Source: Aporrectodea caliginosa (taxonomy: Eukaryota > Annelida > Clitellata > Crassiclitellata > Lumbricidae). From it: 64,000 bases of DNA. Below the pieces are notes generated by a model. The model saw only the letters and a program-made list of their open reading frames with translations, ran no database searches and was not told the origin of the DNA. The stretch's first letter is position 1. Each line of letters begins with the position of its first letter. The position numbers and the translations under genes are program-made. Shown piece by piece: positions 38,542 to 50,149 of this stretch. Location of the stretch: the NCBI GenBank assembly GCA_020284085.1, contig JACEVL010001174.1:1-64000 (forward strand). The letters are read 5' to 3'.

Positions 38542-38870
38542 GAATTTAACTGTAAGGCAGCCATGCAATGTGCCAATCTGACTTAGTGCTAATTTTATGA
38601 ATGCCATCAGACGAATGAAAGGCTGAGTCGACCTTTGGGAGGGTAGCGGAAAGCGATCCAACGTCCATGCTGATCTTCTGCTCTTCGTGCCAGAGTGTTA
38701 CCATTACCCTAAACCCCCTCCCCAAGCATGTAATCATACATGTTAATTTCTGCAGTGCTACTTACAAGCTATTCACAGGGTAGCAACCAGCTTATTGACA
38801 AGAGATGCATTAAATAAAATAAAATATGTCATGTATCTAGCTGTTTTAATTATTTATTAGTTCCTTAATC

Positions 38871-39060
38871 ACGGCGAGGAGATAGTTTAATGGTAACGCT
38901 CTTGCCTGAAGAACTAATGGATCTTGAAAGCTGCGGTTTGATACCAGTATCCTCCCTAGGTCGACTCAGCCTTCCACTCCCTAGGAGCAGCTGTTAAATG
39001 AGTGGGTGCCTAACAGGCTGACAAGACGCGTGCTCAATAAGTTCATGAAATTTATACCGT
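38871..39060 (+). mobile_element. tRNA-derived SINE, family B
   Basis: GGCGAGGAGATAGTTTAATGG head, CTCTTGCCTGAAGAAC, GCGGTTTGATACCAG as B-box, GGTCGACTCAGCCTTCCACT body. Confidence 0.7.
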
Positions 39061-39067
39061 CATGTTA

Positions 39068-39385
39068 GTTTCAATAACTCCTTTCAATAACTGTTTTCAA
39101 TAACTCTTTTCAATAACTCTTTTCAATAAATCTTTTCAATAACTCTATTCAATAACTCTTTTCAATAATTCTTTCAATAACCTTTTCAATAACCCTTTTC
39201 AATAACCCTTACCTTTTCAATAACTCTATTCAATAACTCTTTTCAATAATTCTTTCAATAACCTTTTCAATAACCCTTTTCAATAACCCTTACCTTTTCA
39301 ATAACTCTTTTCAATAACTCTTTTCAATAACTCTTTTCAATAACTCTTTTCAATAAGTCTTTTCAATAAGTCTTTTCGATAACTC
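39068..39385 (+). repeat. TTCAATAACTCTT minisatellite
   Basis: About 23 units of TTTTCAATAACTC/CTTTTCAATAACCC, with a higher-order duplication (39205-39300 repeats the preceding block). Confidence 0.9.
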
Positions 39386-42300
39386 TTCATTCTCACCTCC
39401 TCCCTTCCCTCCATTCGCACCTCCTCCCATTCCTCCATTATCACCTCCTCTTTCCTCCATTTCGCACCTCCTCCTTTCCTCCATTATCACCTCCTCCCTT
39501 TCCACCATTCTCACCTCCTCCCTTTCCTCCATTCCCAACTCCTCCCTTTCCTCCATTCGCTCCTCCCTCTCTTTCCTCCATTCGCACCTCCTCCCCTTTC
39601 CTCCGTTTCGCTCTCTTCCTCCCTCCTCCTTCATTTCGCTCTCTTCCTCCCTTTCCTCCCTTTCACTCTCTTCCTCTCTTCCCCCCATTTCCCCATTTCT
39701 CTCTCTTCCTCCCTTTTCGCTCTCTTCCTCCCTTTCCTCCACTCCGCTCTCTTCCTCCCTTTTCGCCATTTCGCTCTCTTCCTCCCTTTCCTCCATTTCT
39801 GCTCTTCTTTCTTCCCTTTCCTCCATTTCGTTCTCTTCTCACTTTCCTCCATTTCGCTCTCTTCCTCCCTTTCCTCCCATTTCGCTCTCTTCCTCCTTTC
39901 CCTCCATTTCGCTCTCTCTTCCTCCCCTTTCCTCCATTTCGCTTCACTTCCTCCCTTTCCTCCCTTTCGCTCCTTCTTCCCCATTTCGCTCTCTTCCTCC
40001 CTTTCCTCCATTTCGTTTCTCTTCTTCCCTTTTCCTCCATTTCGCTCTCTTCCTCCCTTTCCTCCGTTTCGCTCTCTTCCTCCCTTTCACTCCATTTCGC
40101 TCTCTTCCTCCATTTCCTCCATTTCGCTCTCTTCCTCCCTACCCTCCATTTCGCTCTCTTCCTCCCTTTCTCCATTTCGCACTCTTCCTTCCTTTCCTCC
40201 ATTTCGCTCTCTCTTCCTCCCTTTTCGCTCTCTTACTTCTTACCCTCCATTTCGCTCTCTTCCTCCCTTTCCTCCATTTCGCTCTCTTCCTCCCTTTCCT
40301 CCATTTCGCTCTCTTCCTCCCTTTCCTCCATTTCGCTCTCTTCCTCCCTTTCCTCCATGTCGCTTCTCTCTTCCTCCCTTTCGCTCTCTTCCTCCCTTTT
40401 CTCCATTTCGCTCTCTTCCTCCCTTTCCTCCATTTAGCACTCTTCCTCCCTTTCCTCCATTTCGCTCTGTTCCTCCCTTTCTTTCATTTCTCTCTCTTCC
40501 TCCCTTTCCTCCATTTCTCGCTCTCTTCCTCCTTTCCTCCATTTCGCTCTCTTCCTCTTTTTCCTCCATTCAGCTCTCTTCCTCCCTTTCCTCCATTTCG
40601 CTCTTTTCCTCCCTTTTCTCCATTTCGCTCTCTTCCACCCTTTCCTCCATTTTCTCTCTTCCTCCCTTTCGCTCTCTTTCTTCTTTCCTTTCCTCCATTT
40701 CGCTCTCTTCCTCCCTTTCCTCTATTTCTCTCTCTCTTCCTCCCTTTTCGCTCTCTTCCTCTGCCTTTCGCTCTCTTCCTCCATTTCCCCCATTTTCTCT
40801 CTCTTCCTCCCCTTTCGCTCTCTTCCTCCCTTTCTTCCATTTCGCTCTCTTCCTCCCTTTTCTCCATTTAGCTCTCTTCCTCTCTTTCCTCCATTTCGCT
40901 CTCTTCCTCCCTTTCCTCCATTCCGCTCTCTTCATCCATTTCCTCCATTTCGCTCTCTTCTTTCCCTTTCCTCCATTTCGCTCTCTTCCTCCATTTCGCT
41001 CTCTTCCTCCCTTTCCTCCATTTCGCTCTCTTCCTCTCTTTCCTCCATTTCGCTCTCTTCCTCCCTTTCCTCCATTTCGCTCTCTTCTTCCCTTTCCTCC
41101 ATTTCGCTCTCTTCTTCCATTTCGCTCTCTTCCTCCCTTTCCTCCATTTCGCTCTCTTCCTCCTTTTCCTCCATTTCGCTCTCTTCCTCCCTTTCCTCCC
41201 TTTCGCTCTCTTCTTCCCTTTCCTCCATTTCTCTCTCTTCCTCCCTTTCGCTCTCTTACTCCCTTTCCTCTATTTCGCTCTCTTCCTCCCTTTCCTCCAT
41301 TTAGCTCTCTTCCACCTTTTTCCTCCATTTCGCTCTCTGCCTCTCTTTCCTCCATTTCGCTCTCTTCTTCCCTTTCTTCCATTTCGCTCTCTTCCTCCCT
41401 TTCCTCCATTTCTCTCTCTTCCTCCCTTTCGCTCTCTTCTTCCCTTTCCTCTCTTTCGCTCTTTTCCTCCCTTTCCCCATTTCTCTCTCTTCCTCCCTTT
41501 CGCTCTCTTCCTCCCTTTCCTCCATTTCGCTCTCTTCCTCCCCTTTTCTCCATTTAGCTCTCTTCCTTCCCTCTCCTCCATTTCGCTCTCTTCCTCCTTT
41601 TCCTCCATTTCGCTCTCTTCCTCCCTTTCCTCCATTTCCCTCTCTTCCTCCATTTCGCTCTCTTCCTCCCTTTTCCTCCATTTAGCTCTCTTCCTCCCTT
41701 TCCTCCTTTTCGCTCTCTTCCTCCATTTCGCTCTCTTACTCGTTACCCTCCATTTCGCTCTTTTCCTCCCTTTCCTCCATTTAGCTCTCTTCCTCCCTTT
41801 CATCCATTTCGGTCGCTTCCTCCCTTTCCTCCATTTCGCTCTCTTCCTCCCTTTCCTCCATTAAGCTCTCCTCCTCCCTTTCCTCCATTTCGCTCTCTTA
41901 CTCCCTACCCTCCATTTCGCTCTCTTCCTCCCTTTCCTCCATTTAGCTCTCTTCCTCCCTTTCCTCCATTTCGCTCTCTTCCTCCCTTTCCTCCATTTCG
42001 CTCTCTTCCTCCCTTTCCTCCATTTCGCTCTCTTCCTCCCTTTCCTCCATTTCGCTCTCTTCCTCCCTTTCCTCCATTTCGCTCTCTTCCTCCCTTTCCT
42101 CCATTTCGCTCTCTTCCTCCCTTTCCTCCATTTCGCTCTCTTCCTCCCTTTCCTCCATTTCGCTCTCTTCCTCCCTTTCCTCCATTTTAGCTCTCTTCCT
42201 CCCTTTCCTCCATTTCGCTCTCTCTTCCTCCCTTTCCTCCATTTCGCTCTCTTCCTCCCTTTCCTCCATTTCGCTCTCTTCCTCCCTTTCCTCCATTTCG

Positions 42301-43065
42301 CTCTCTTCCTCCCTTTCCTCCATTCCGCTCTCTTCATCCCTTTCCTCCTTTTCGCTCTCTTCTTCCCTTTCTTCCATTTCGCTCTCTTTCCCTCCATTTC
42401 GCTCTCTTCCTCCCTTTCCTCCATTTCGCTCTCTTCCTCCCTTTCCTCCATTTCGCTCTCTTCCTCTCTTTCCTCCATTTCGCTCTCTTCCTCCCTTTCC
42501 TCCATTTCGCTCTCTTCCTCCCATTCCTCCATTTCGCTCTTCTTCCTCCCTGTCCTCCATTTCGCTCTCTTCCTTCCCTTTTCTCCATTTCGTTCTCTCT
42601 TCTTCCCTTTCCTCCATTTCGCTCTCTTCCTCCCTTTCCTCTATTTCGCTCTCTTCCTCCCCTTTCCTCAATTTCGCTCTCTTCCTCCATTTCGCTCTCT
42701 TCCTCCCTTTCCTCAATTTCGCTCTCTTCCTCCCTTTCCTCTATTTCGCTCTCTTCCTCCATTTCGCTCTCTTACTCCTTACCCTCCATTTCGCTCTCTT
42801 CCTCCCTTTCCTCCATTTAGCTCTCTTCCTCCCTTTCCTCCATATCGGTCGCTTCCTTCCTTTCCTCCATTTCGCTCTCTTCCTCCCTTTCCTCCATTTA
42901 GCTCTCTTCCTCCCTTTCCTCCATTTCGCTCTCTTCCTCCCTACCCTCCACTTGCTCTCTTCCTCCTGTTCGCTCTCTTCCTCCCTTCCACCCATTCGCA
43001 CCTCTTCCTCCAATTGCTCTCTTCCTCCCTTTCCTCCATTTGCTCTCTTCCTCCCTACCATCCAC
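39386..43065. repeat. 27-bp polypyrimidine minisatellite, 3.7 kb
   Basis: The unit is TTTCGCTCTCTTCCTCCC plus TTTCCTCCA, repeated over a hundred times with near-perfect polypyrimidine on the plus strand. Because 27 is divisible by three and the purine strand lacks stops, minus-strand frames of up to 327 codons open in all three phases (EEREEESEM, WRKGRKRAK, GGKGGRERN). That all three frames are open argues they are not proteins. The array is most homogeneous near 41950-42180. Confidence 0.95.
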
Positions 43066-43659
43066 GATATGTTTATGCGTTAAGGCTTAGGCCGATGGCG
43101 TTCTTGGAAATTGAACTTATTTTCTAGCTTTTATATTAATTTCGATAAATGTCTGGTTTGCTACTATAGTATTGTCTGCAGTCAAAATAAAAAACGAATC
43201 AAACTACATCTTAGCTACCACCACTAAATTTATAGAGCAATTTTGTTCAGATGACTGCTAAAACTGCTACCATTAGAGTGTGGAAATTCAAAAAAGTGCG
43301 GACGCTCGTTCTTCGTATCCCCCCCCACATATTTTCGTGGGCCCGGCCTATACGCATGGTCGCATGCTGATTGTGCGTACATAATTAAAATCCTAGCGGC
43401 GGCGCTGCAGCAGTGCAAACAAATAAATATTTGTCAATAATAAGTAATGTAATGTAATGTAAATCTTCGAAAACTTCTCAGCGCCCACAACAGAAACGTC
43501 AGGAAGACCAGCTTATTCACCGGCGCTATATCAAATCAAGTCCGCAATAGCTAAAACTCCACTGTTCGTTTCGGTGCCAGGTCAAAATCCGGGAGGTCAA
43601 GCCGAGGAGACAGCATGGTGCTACGGTGACAATCGGTGATGAATGATGATGGTGGTCGT
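43066..43659. other. Non-coding spacer
   Basis: No gene recognised. It contains ATGTAATGTAATGTAA and a GGCGCTATATCAAATCAAGT fragment typical of SINE/LINE tails. Confidence 0.5.
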
Positions 43660-43960
43660 GTGGTGGCTCTGGAGTGGAATCAGGATAGAATATCTTGAAG
43701 AGTTCGGTTTTCAGTCGTGAGTGGAAAGTAGAAGAGGAGAGTGCAAGCGGAGGAGAGGTTGAGTTAAGAGGCGAGATAGGAGGATAAGCAAACTGGCGGA
43801 GGTCTTTTGGGAGTCCGTTCCAAAGAACTGGTGCAGCGTAGACTAAGGAGCGGTTGCAGAATTTCAGAGTTGATGAGACCGGAGGCCGGGATAGAGAAAG
43901 GTATGATGATGAGCGAGTACACCCGGGCGGTTGGATGGTGAATAGCTGGCGAATGTAAGA
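43660..43960 (-). mobile_element. LINE 3' end, RT C-terminal remnant
   Basis: The minus strand translates to YAAPVLWNGLPKDLRQF, a Ser/Pro-rich linker, then STFHSRLKTELFKIFYPDS. This is the WN-x-LP and LKT-x-LF ending of non-LTR retrotransposon polymerases. A shorter relative lies at 3470-3545. Confidence 0.75.
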
Positions 43961-44129
43961 GGGCTTAGACGTTTGGAGGGCGTTAAGTATGGCCTACTAA
44001 CATATTGTATAACTGAACTCAGTAGTGTGAATCAGTCATTATCAGCGAAAGGAAGTTTGGAATATTGTTTTGCTAAATGCATTAATTAAATAATCACGAT
44101 TCCTACCCAATGCTACGAACTTATTGAAA

Positions 44130-44400
44130 CCCTACCTCTCGCTATCTCTCCACAGGTATTTAACTCGAAACTTAAAACACTGCTTTTTCACAAATCCTAT
44201 CTTGAACCCTCCTCTTCCCCCCACCTACCTCGCCGTTTCAACTCTAAACACCACCTGACTGTCTGACTTTCTGGAATTTGACCCTCTACCTATCGATTTG
44301 GTTTGGATTGAGTGCCTATGAATAAGCTGGTTCCCGCAACTTCGCTTTTATGGGCGCTGTAGAAATTTCGAGTTTACGATTATGAATGCTATTATGGGCT
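44130..44400 (+). mobile_element. LINE 3' end, opposite orientation
   Basis: The plus strand encodes VFNSKLKTLLFHKSYLEPS followed by a stop and a tail with TTATGGGCGCTGTAGAAATT. It is the same class of RT ending as at 43660 but on the other strand. Confidence 0.65.
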
Positions 44401-45330
44401 TCTTAAGGGAAGTATAGGCCTACGTACACACTTCCGAAGGTGCAGTCCCCCCCCCCATGTCGAAGCAGATTTACGGTTCTGGAAGAACGGTCTTAATTAG
44501 CAAAGCAGAGGAGGGTGAGGTCAGGGCGATAGAGTAAGAAAGGGATGAGGTTGTTACGATCGGCTGCTTCAATTAGCCTCCGAAGTCTTAACACATGGGC
44601 CAGCTTAATTAGATTTCCCTTCTCCACGATAGTATTAATTATCGTTTAATCTAGCACACGGTCCATGTCATAAATTGGGAAATGTCGCCAATACATTCTT
44701 TCATACATTCTACCATTCTTTCTGAGTTTCTTCCTACGTCCTTTTCCCTCCTCAAAACCTTTCTCTGATCTCGGGGTTCTGGCACTGGGAGCGCCACTGA
44801 ATGGCCACTGCTGTGAGCGGCTGTAGTAGTAGTAGTTTCAGTTTAACGACACTGTGATAACAAGGATCATTAGCGTCGCCCGCCTCCTTTATCTAGGTTG
44901 GGACTGGCACTGTTAGAGAATAAACAGTGTCGGAGTTTGTGAGAGGCTGTAAAGTCGACTTTCCAGTTGTGTGAAGTAGGCTAGCCTTACGTAATGCAGG
45001 TGTACACAAATAGGCTACGATACAATAAATGTGGAAAGTCTTACTTTGGGCAGTCACCAATGGTTGATACAAACGAAATCGCAACAGTGAAACAAAAATG
45101 GCGTCCTCACCAGCCGACCAATCCGAATGCAGGAATCCATTTGCCGAACTCTGAATCGATGGCTCTATGGGAAGAGGTTCTGCACGCGCTGACCTCTGTC
45201 GAAGAGATGACCCACTTGTGGCGGTATCTTATTGGCTAACATAGGCCACGCCTACCGTAGAAAAACTACGTCTTTTCTAGCGACTTCCTACAGCGGTGTT
45301 TATATATAGGAATGCAAAGGCAACAACGAC

Positions 45331-45362
<32 letters not shown>

Positions 45363-45458
45363 AACTAATAATAATAATAATAATAATAAAACTAATAATA
45401 ATAATAATTATAACAAGTAAGAGGAACTAAGAATAGGTAAGTTATAGTATGGTAAGTT
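44401..45458. other. Non-coding spacer with promoter-like patch and AAT repeats
   Basis: No gene recognised. Around 45228-45320 ATTGGCTAAC, CCACGCC and TTTATATATAGG occur together but no plausible ORF follows. (AAT)n/ACTAAT repeats occupy 45330-45410. Confidence 0.45.
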
Positions 45459-45850
45459 TAGTACCGGACTTTAGACTTGGTGAGGCCCTAAGACATATAA
45501 AGCTTGGAGGCCCTTCATAAAAATTATCCCAGAAGATCTCACAAAACTTGAAAACATATGCCTATGCCTTTTAATTAATTAATAGCAAGGCATTTAAAGT
45601 GAAAAATTCAAATTCTTTTCAAATGAATGCATTTACTGATTACATATTTATCATTTGGTTGGCTTGATCTCTAATTCTCTTTCATAGATTCCAATATAGT
45701 ATAGGCCTACCTTGAAAACAATACTTAAACGTAATTTCTAAAATAATTGTAGCATTCATTCGTATACATGTACAAAACATTTTTGGGGCCACTGCTCGTT
45801 GTGAGGCCCTAAGCTGTAACGTTTTTAGCTTTATGGAAAATCTGGCACTG
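45459..45850. mobile_element. hAT-type MITE with 8-bp TSD
   Basis: TAGTACCGGACTTT at the left and the complement of CAGTGCCAGATTTT at the right form imperfect terminal repeats. GGTAAGTT flanks both sides (45451-45458 and 45851-45858). Both subterminal regions carry GAGGCCCTAAG. 392 bp, non-coding. Confidence 0.8.
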
Positions 45851-46323
45851 GGTAAGTTATAAAGTAAGTTAGGTTATGGCCAGGTAATGCAAAGTACATG
45901 CTATGCACAAAAAAGCAGATGTTTCTGGGACTGTTGTGAGAACATGTAATCACGCAAGTTTAGGCACCATCACCAAAGCAGTGTCTCGCAATCAGTCAAC
46001 ATTAATTTCTCAGTAGTAATGTCTGGATACAATGAGACTAATTAATGTAGCCAGAATAACGATTAAAAAAATAATGCACTTGCCATGCCCACACTACAAG
46101 TCAGTGTATTTGTTCAAAAATAAGTAAGTAAACGAATATAGGACCAATATTCTCATATGGGACCGGTATAGAGTCCACGCGGGACTCACATAAAACTCAT
46201 GGAATTAATGCTGACATGGTATTGTATTTGCAGTCACTGTATTTGTTAACAAAAATAGGTATGTAAACGCAAAGCACGTGGGCCACAATATATTCAGGCC
46301 TACACAAGTATGAAGATGCTTAA

Positions 46324-46728
46324 TAGGGTGTTACCGATTCTTGAATCGGAAATCGGTTTGCGCCGGATTTTGCCCAAGATCGATTAATCGTAATCGGCGC
46401 ATCCCAGGACTACCGATCCAAATACCGAAAGAAGTAATTTTTACTAAAACAATTTCTTTTGCATTAATACAAAAATAGTAACCTGTTTTAATGGCCTCCT
46501 GCGGCAATCTTTAATCTTTATCATTGATCGTCCGTGTAAAGAAATAAAAAATTGACTCGACTCATCAACAAAATGGCGAGCAGACAGTCAGGCTTTTGAC
46601 TAACAAACAGTGGTTAGAAACAAATAAAAATGAATATTGCCGATTATTCGGATCAGGAATCGGCGAAAATGCAGGCAAACTATATGGAATCAGAAATCAG
46701 CAAAAATAGCCAATCGGTCGCACCCCTA
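46324..46728. mobile_element. hAT-type MITE with perfect 8-bp TSD, family E copy 1
   Basis: TAGGGTGTTACCGATT and AATCGGTCGCACCCCTA are terminal repeats. ATGCTTAA flanks both ends (46316-46323 and 46729-46736). The interior is related, in opposite orientation, to the element at 62169. Confidence 0.88.
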
Positions 46729-46765
46729 ATGCTTAACATAGCACCTTAAGAAAAACAAAAAAGAG

Positions 46766-46930
46766 CTATCAAACGGATCTCAACAGGTGTAACTTAAAAT
46801 ATATTATAAATCGATATTATCAAGTGGTTCCACTTTAGTGAAACACCTTTGCTATCAAACTGATCTCAACAGGTGTAACTTAAAATGTAATATAAAGGAT
46901 ATTATCAAGTGGTTCCACTTTAGTGAAACA
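46766..46930 (+). repeat. Tandem duplication of about 85 bp
   Basis: GCTATCAAAC(G/T)GATCTCAAC to GGTTCCACTTTAGTGAAACA occurs twice in direct succession. It lies within the start of an unassigned 124-codon frame (46838-47212) with no recognised domain. Confidence 0.8.
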
Positions 46931-47147
46931 TTTTTGCAGTGCCCCCTCCTACTAGAAGTGCTGGTGGCGCTGATGGAATTGCAGTGTAGTGGGTCAACCA
47001 CCCCAAAAGTCCCACTGGAAAAGAAACAAATGTCTCAACGAGTAGATTTCAATAAGACGGCACATTCGATATTAAAGCAATCTTGCACGCAGTCGACCAA
47101 CGCAACTTTTATGTCCAACACCATGTTACGTCTTCTAACCACAACCT

Positions 47148-47290
47148 TTAAAAGTCTACCAACAACTGTTAAGAGTCTACAAGACGTGATTTTCAAGAAA
47201 TTTAATTTTTAAGTCTATCAAAGAAAACTTTTAAAAGTCACGTCCACTAGCCTTTTAAGAATTGCTGGTAGACTTTTAAAAGACACGATT
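47148..47290. repeat. Imperfect inverted repeat (hairpin)
   Basis: CTTTTAAAAGTCTACCAACA-type sequence at the left is mirrored by TGCTGGTAGACTTTTAAAAG at the right, with ACGTGA/TCACGT near the centre. The stem is about 65 bp with mismatches. Confidence 0.65.
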
Positions 47291-47479
47291 CGCGATTCTT
47301 CAAACTCAAACGACTTTAAATGTTCATCAAGCAAGACGTATAAATTTCTATCGGTCGTAATCGCGTTCGTATAAACATATTTCCGTATTATAGGGTTCAC
47401 CAGTACAAGCAGACGCGAGATAAGAGCAGTTCCAAACACACGACCATCTTCCACAGTTCAATGTCAACAATACACGACA

Positions 47480-47560
47480 GAATGGGATTCGAACCCACGA
47501 AGTAGCACTGTCGAAGGATTGCACCTTTATCGCTTCACCAAATGCACATCAGCGGCCGAC
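47480..47560 (-). mobile_element. tRNA-like SINE head
   Basis: The minus strand has TTTGGTGAAGCGATAAAGG (A-box-like) and GTGGGTTCGAATCCC (B-box). The arms do not form a convincing tRNA cloverleaf, so a SINE remnant is more likely than a tRNA gene. Confidence 0.5.
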
Positions 47561-47749
47561 CTAATCGCAGGAAATCTAGAAAACAATGGCAACAAAGATT
47601 CTTTACAGTCCACATTGCATCAGATAAACGAGAGTGCACAGAAAAATGCTAAAAATGACCCATACAGAAAAGAGGCTAAATGCACCCATAGAAAAAGGCT
47701 GACCCAAGGAGAAAAATGCTAAAAATCACACAGACGAATAGGCTACAAA

Positions 47750-48485
47750 AAATCACCCAAAGAGAAAAAAGGCAAAAAATCACCAAGGAGAAGAAAGGCT
47801 AAAAATCATTCATCACCCAGAGAAAAAAGGCTAAAAATCACCAAGGAGAAGAAAGGCTAAAATCATTCATAACCCAGAGAAAAAAGGCTAAAAATCACCA
47901 AGGAGAAGAAAGGCTAAAATCATTCATCACCCAGAGAAAAAAGGCTAAAAATCACCAAGGAGAAGAAAGGCTAAAAATCATTCATCACCCAGAGAAAAAA
48001 GGCTAAAAATCACCAAGGAGAAGAAAGGCTAAAATCATTCATCACCCAGAGAAAAAAGGCTAAAAATCACCAAGGAGAAGAAAAGGCTAAAATCATTCAT
48101 CACCCAGAGAAAAAAGGCTAAAAATCACCAAGGAGAAGAAAGGCTAAAATCATTCATCACCCAGAGAAAAAAGGCTAAAAATCACCAAGGAGAAGAAAGG
48201 CTAAAATCATTCATCACCCAGAGAAAAAAGGCTAAAAATCACCAAGGAGAAGAAAGGCTAAAAATCATTCATCACCCAGAGAAAAAAGGCTAAAAATCAC
48301 CAAGGAGAAGAAAGGCTAAAATCATTCATCACCCAGAGAAAAAAGGCTAAAAATCACCAAGGAGAAGAAAGGCTAAAATCATTCATCACCCAGAGAAAAA
48401 AGGCAAAAAATCACCAAGGAGAAGAAAGGCTAAAAATCATTCATCACCCAGAGAAAAAAGGCTAAAAATCACCCAGACAAAAATG
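47750..48485 (+). repeat. 57-bp minisatellite
   Basis: About 13 copies of a 57-bp unit made of ACCAAGGAGAAGAAAGGCTA and ATTCATCACCCAGAGAAAAA joined by AAGGCTAAAAATC. Copies are nearly identical; one-base length changes (AAAATC/AAAAATC) break any frame. Confidence 0.95.
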
Positions 48486-49189
48486 CCAAAAATCACCCAG
48501 GAGGTAAGTGAATGGGAAAAACGTTAAAAGTACTTCCCTCTCCTGCTGCGGACATTCCACAAATCCAGTTTTATGCACTTGAACCCAAGCTAAACCATCA
48601 AGCATAGGACTACAATTTCTTTAAAATTCTGAGCCCTTGTTGCAAAGCATCTAAACAATGGCAGGTCGCCAGCGCTTTTACAGCTAAGGCAAACAAGTGA
48701 TTGAACAGTTAAAATATTTTAGAGAAACTAGTACCACGAAGGATATACAAAGCAAATATTAGTAGAACTGTGTATACAAACACAACATCTGAATCCAAGA
48801 GAATACTGTTACTTCAGTAATCGATATATAAACAAGGGGGGAAACAGTTCAAGCAAGTCAGTTTGCAACGGTAACCTCTCGAAGAACTCCATAGTTATAT
48901 AAACAAGGAGGGGAGTCAGTTCAAGCAAGTCAGTTCAAGACGATACCCTCTCTCCGTAGTTCTTCTGAACCAATATTTCATAAGCATCTATTTCAGTGCA
49001 GGCTTAGAGCAAAATATAAAATAAATCACGTCAGTATTTGCAACAGTCTCACTGTTTCAAAATCTTTGTTGTTTTTGAACCGATGTTGATGATGCCCGTT
49101 GAGTCTGGCTGAATCAGGAGCTCCGGTAATTTGCCTTGATCACCCTATGAAAAATACAATATCATAACGATAAGATATGGCAACAACTA
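48486..49189. other. Non-coding spacer with a short tandem duplication
   Basis: TATATAAACAAGG then CAGTTCAAGCAAGTCAGTT occurs twice (48826-48890 and 48894-48945). No gene recognised. Confidence 0.55.
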
Positions 49190-49410
49190 TTAACTATGCA
49201 GAACAGTTATGGGTTCGCGTGTATTCTGCCCTAAGGAATAGAATCAACTGCCACTCTCTTTTTCGTCGCTCAAATTCACTTCCTTCAAAAAGAGGCTCAA
49301 AACTCACTATTTCTCCTTGGCTTTTAAATACTTGGATATCGAACTGCATCTTCTCCTGGCGGCTGACCATCAGATTCACATTTCGGTGTGATAATAATAA
49401 TAATAACTAT
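49190..49410 (+). mobile_element. LINE 3' end with RT C-terminal remnant
   Basis: The frame has LFRRSNSLPSKRGSKLTISP then LLNTWISNCIFSW, a decayed copy of the same RT ending as 19855. An (ATA)n tail follows. Confidence 0.7.
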
Positions 49411-50149
49411 GAACTTAGCTTTGCATATGTATTTATACATACACATATATAAGATAAGCTGTCCCAGCTTCATCTCCACATGAATCATTTGCGACTTGAC
49501 TCGCATACTCACATTCTGTTGGCTCACATACTGTTAATCTCTAACATGCTGTTAGTTAATTTAGTTGTTTAATCATTGCTGTTTATGTACTTGCAATTTT
49601 GATTGCAAAATGGTTCAACAAACTCAAACTCATATGTAACTTGTTGTAGTAATACAGCAGGCAAACTTATATATCATGATTAAAGAAGGCATGAATTGAC
49701 GTCTGCTTCTAGCATACACCATTCAAAATCGCTTGGACAGAACCATTTGTGCCTGTATGATGCTAAATGTCATTACGAACGAATATATTACATCAGTTTA
49801 GCAACACAATGCACAGTAAGCTGAAAGAGTCACAAGTGGCGGGCCCACGCACACACGAGGAACCAACCAACGGATTCCCATCAACAGATGAAGATGGCAT
49901 GGATGTTCAGAGTCCCTGTGCGCTATGAGAATGGCACTAACAAAGCCATTAGATTAGATTTGAAAATAAAGTCAATCAGTCATGTTTGTGAACATATAAA
50001 ATACCAATGTTCATAACCATTTCTCTACTTCCATGGATGTAGATTACCATTCATAACCATTGGTAAATGTTAATAGGATGAATGGTAATGGTATCCGATC
50101 ATCATCAATTTCTGATGCCAGCCATATGGCGATGATGGGTACGTATAAA
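49411..50149. other. Region downstream of NF-YA
   Basis: AT-rich with no recognised gene. It should contain the NF-YA 3' UTR end on the minus strand. A GATGCCAGCCATATGGC(G/A)ATGATGG segment occurs twice (50113 and 50211). Confidence 0.5.

Larger units (their letters stand above)
36993..38725 (-). mobile_element. SINE family B split by a hAT insertion
   Basis: The 3' half (36993-37108, GACTGACATGAACGCAGTAT, GAGTAGAATTTAA) and the 5' half (38542-38725, GGCAGCCATGCAATG, CTTCTGCTCTTCGTGCCAGA) form one minus-strand element once the inserted DNA at 37109-38541 is ignored. Confidence 0.85.

Noticed and set aside
39350..43061. Minus-strand ORFs up to 327 codons (EEREEESEM, KGRKRAKWR)
   Set aside because: All three minus frames are open because the 27-bp unit is stop-free on the purine strand. 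No start context, splice signals or unique sequence.
45228..45320. Promoter-like cluster (ATTGG, CCACGCC, TATATATA)
   Set aside because: No gene follows on either strand; kept only as a note in the spacer entry.
46838..47212. 124-codon plus-strand ORF
   Set aside because: It begins inside a tandem duplication and ends in a hairpin. No domain recognised and composition like the surrounding DNA.
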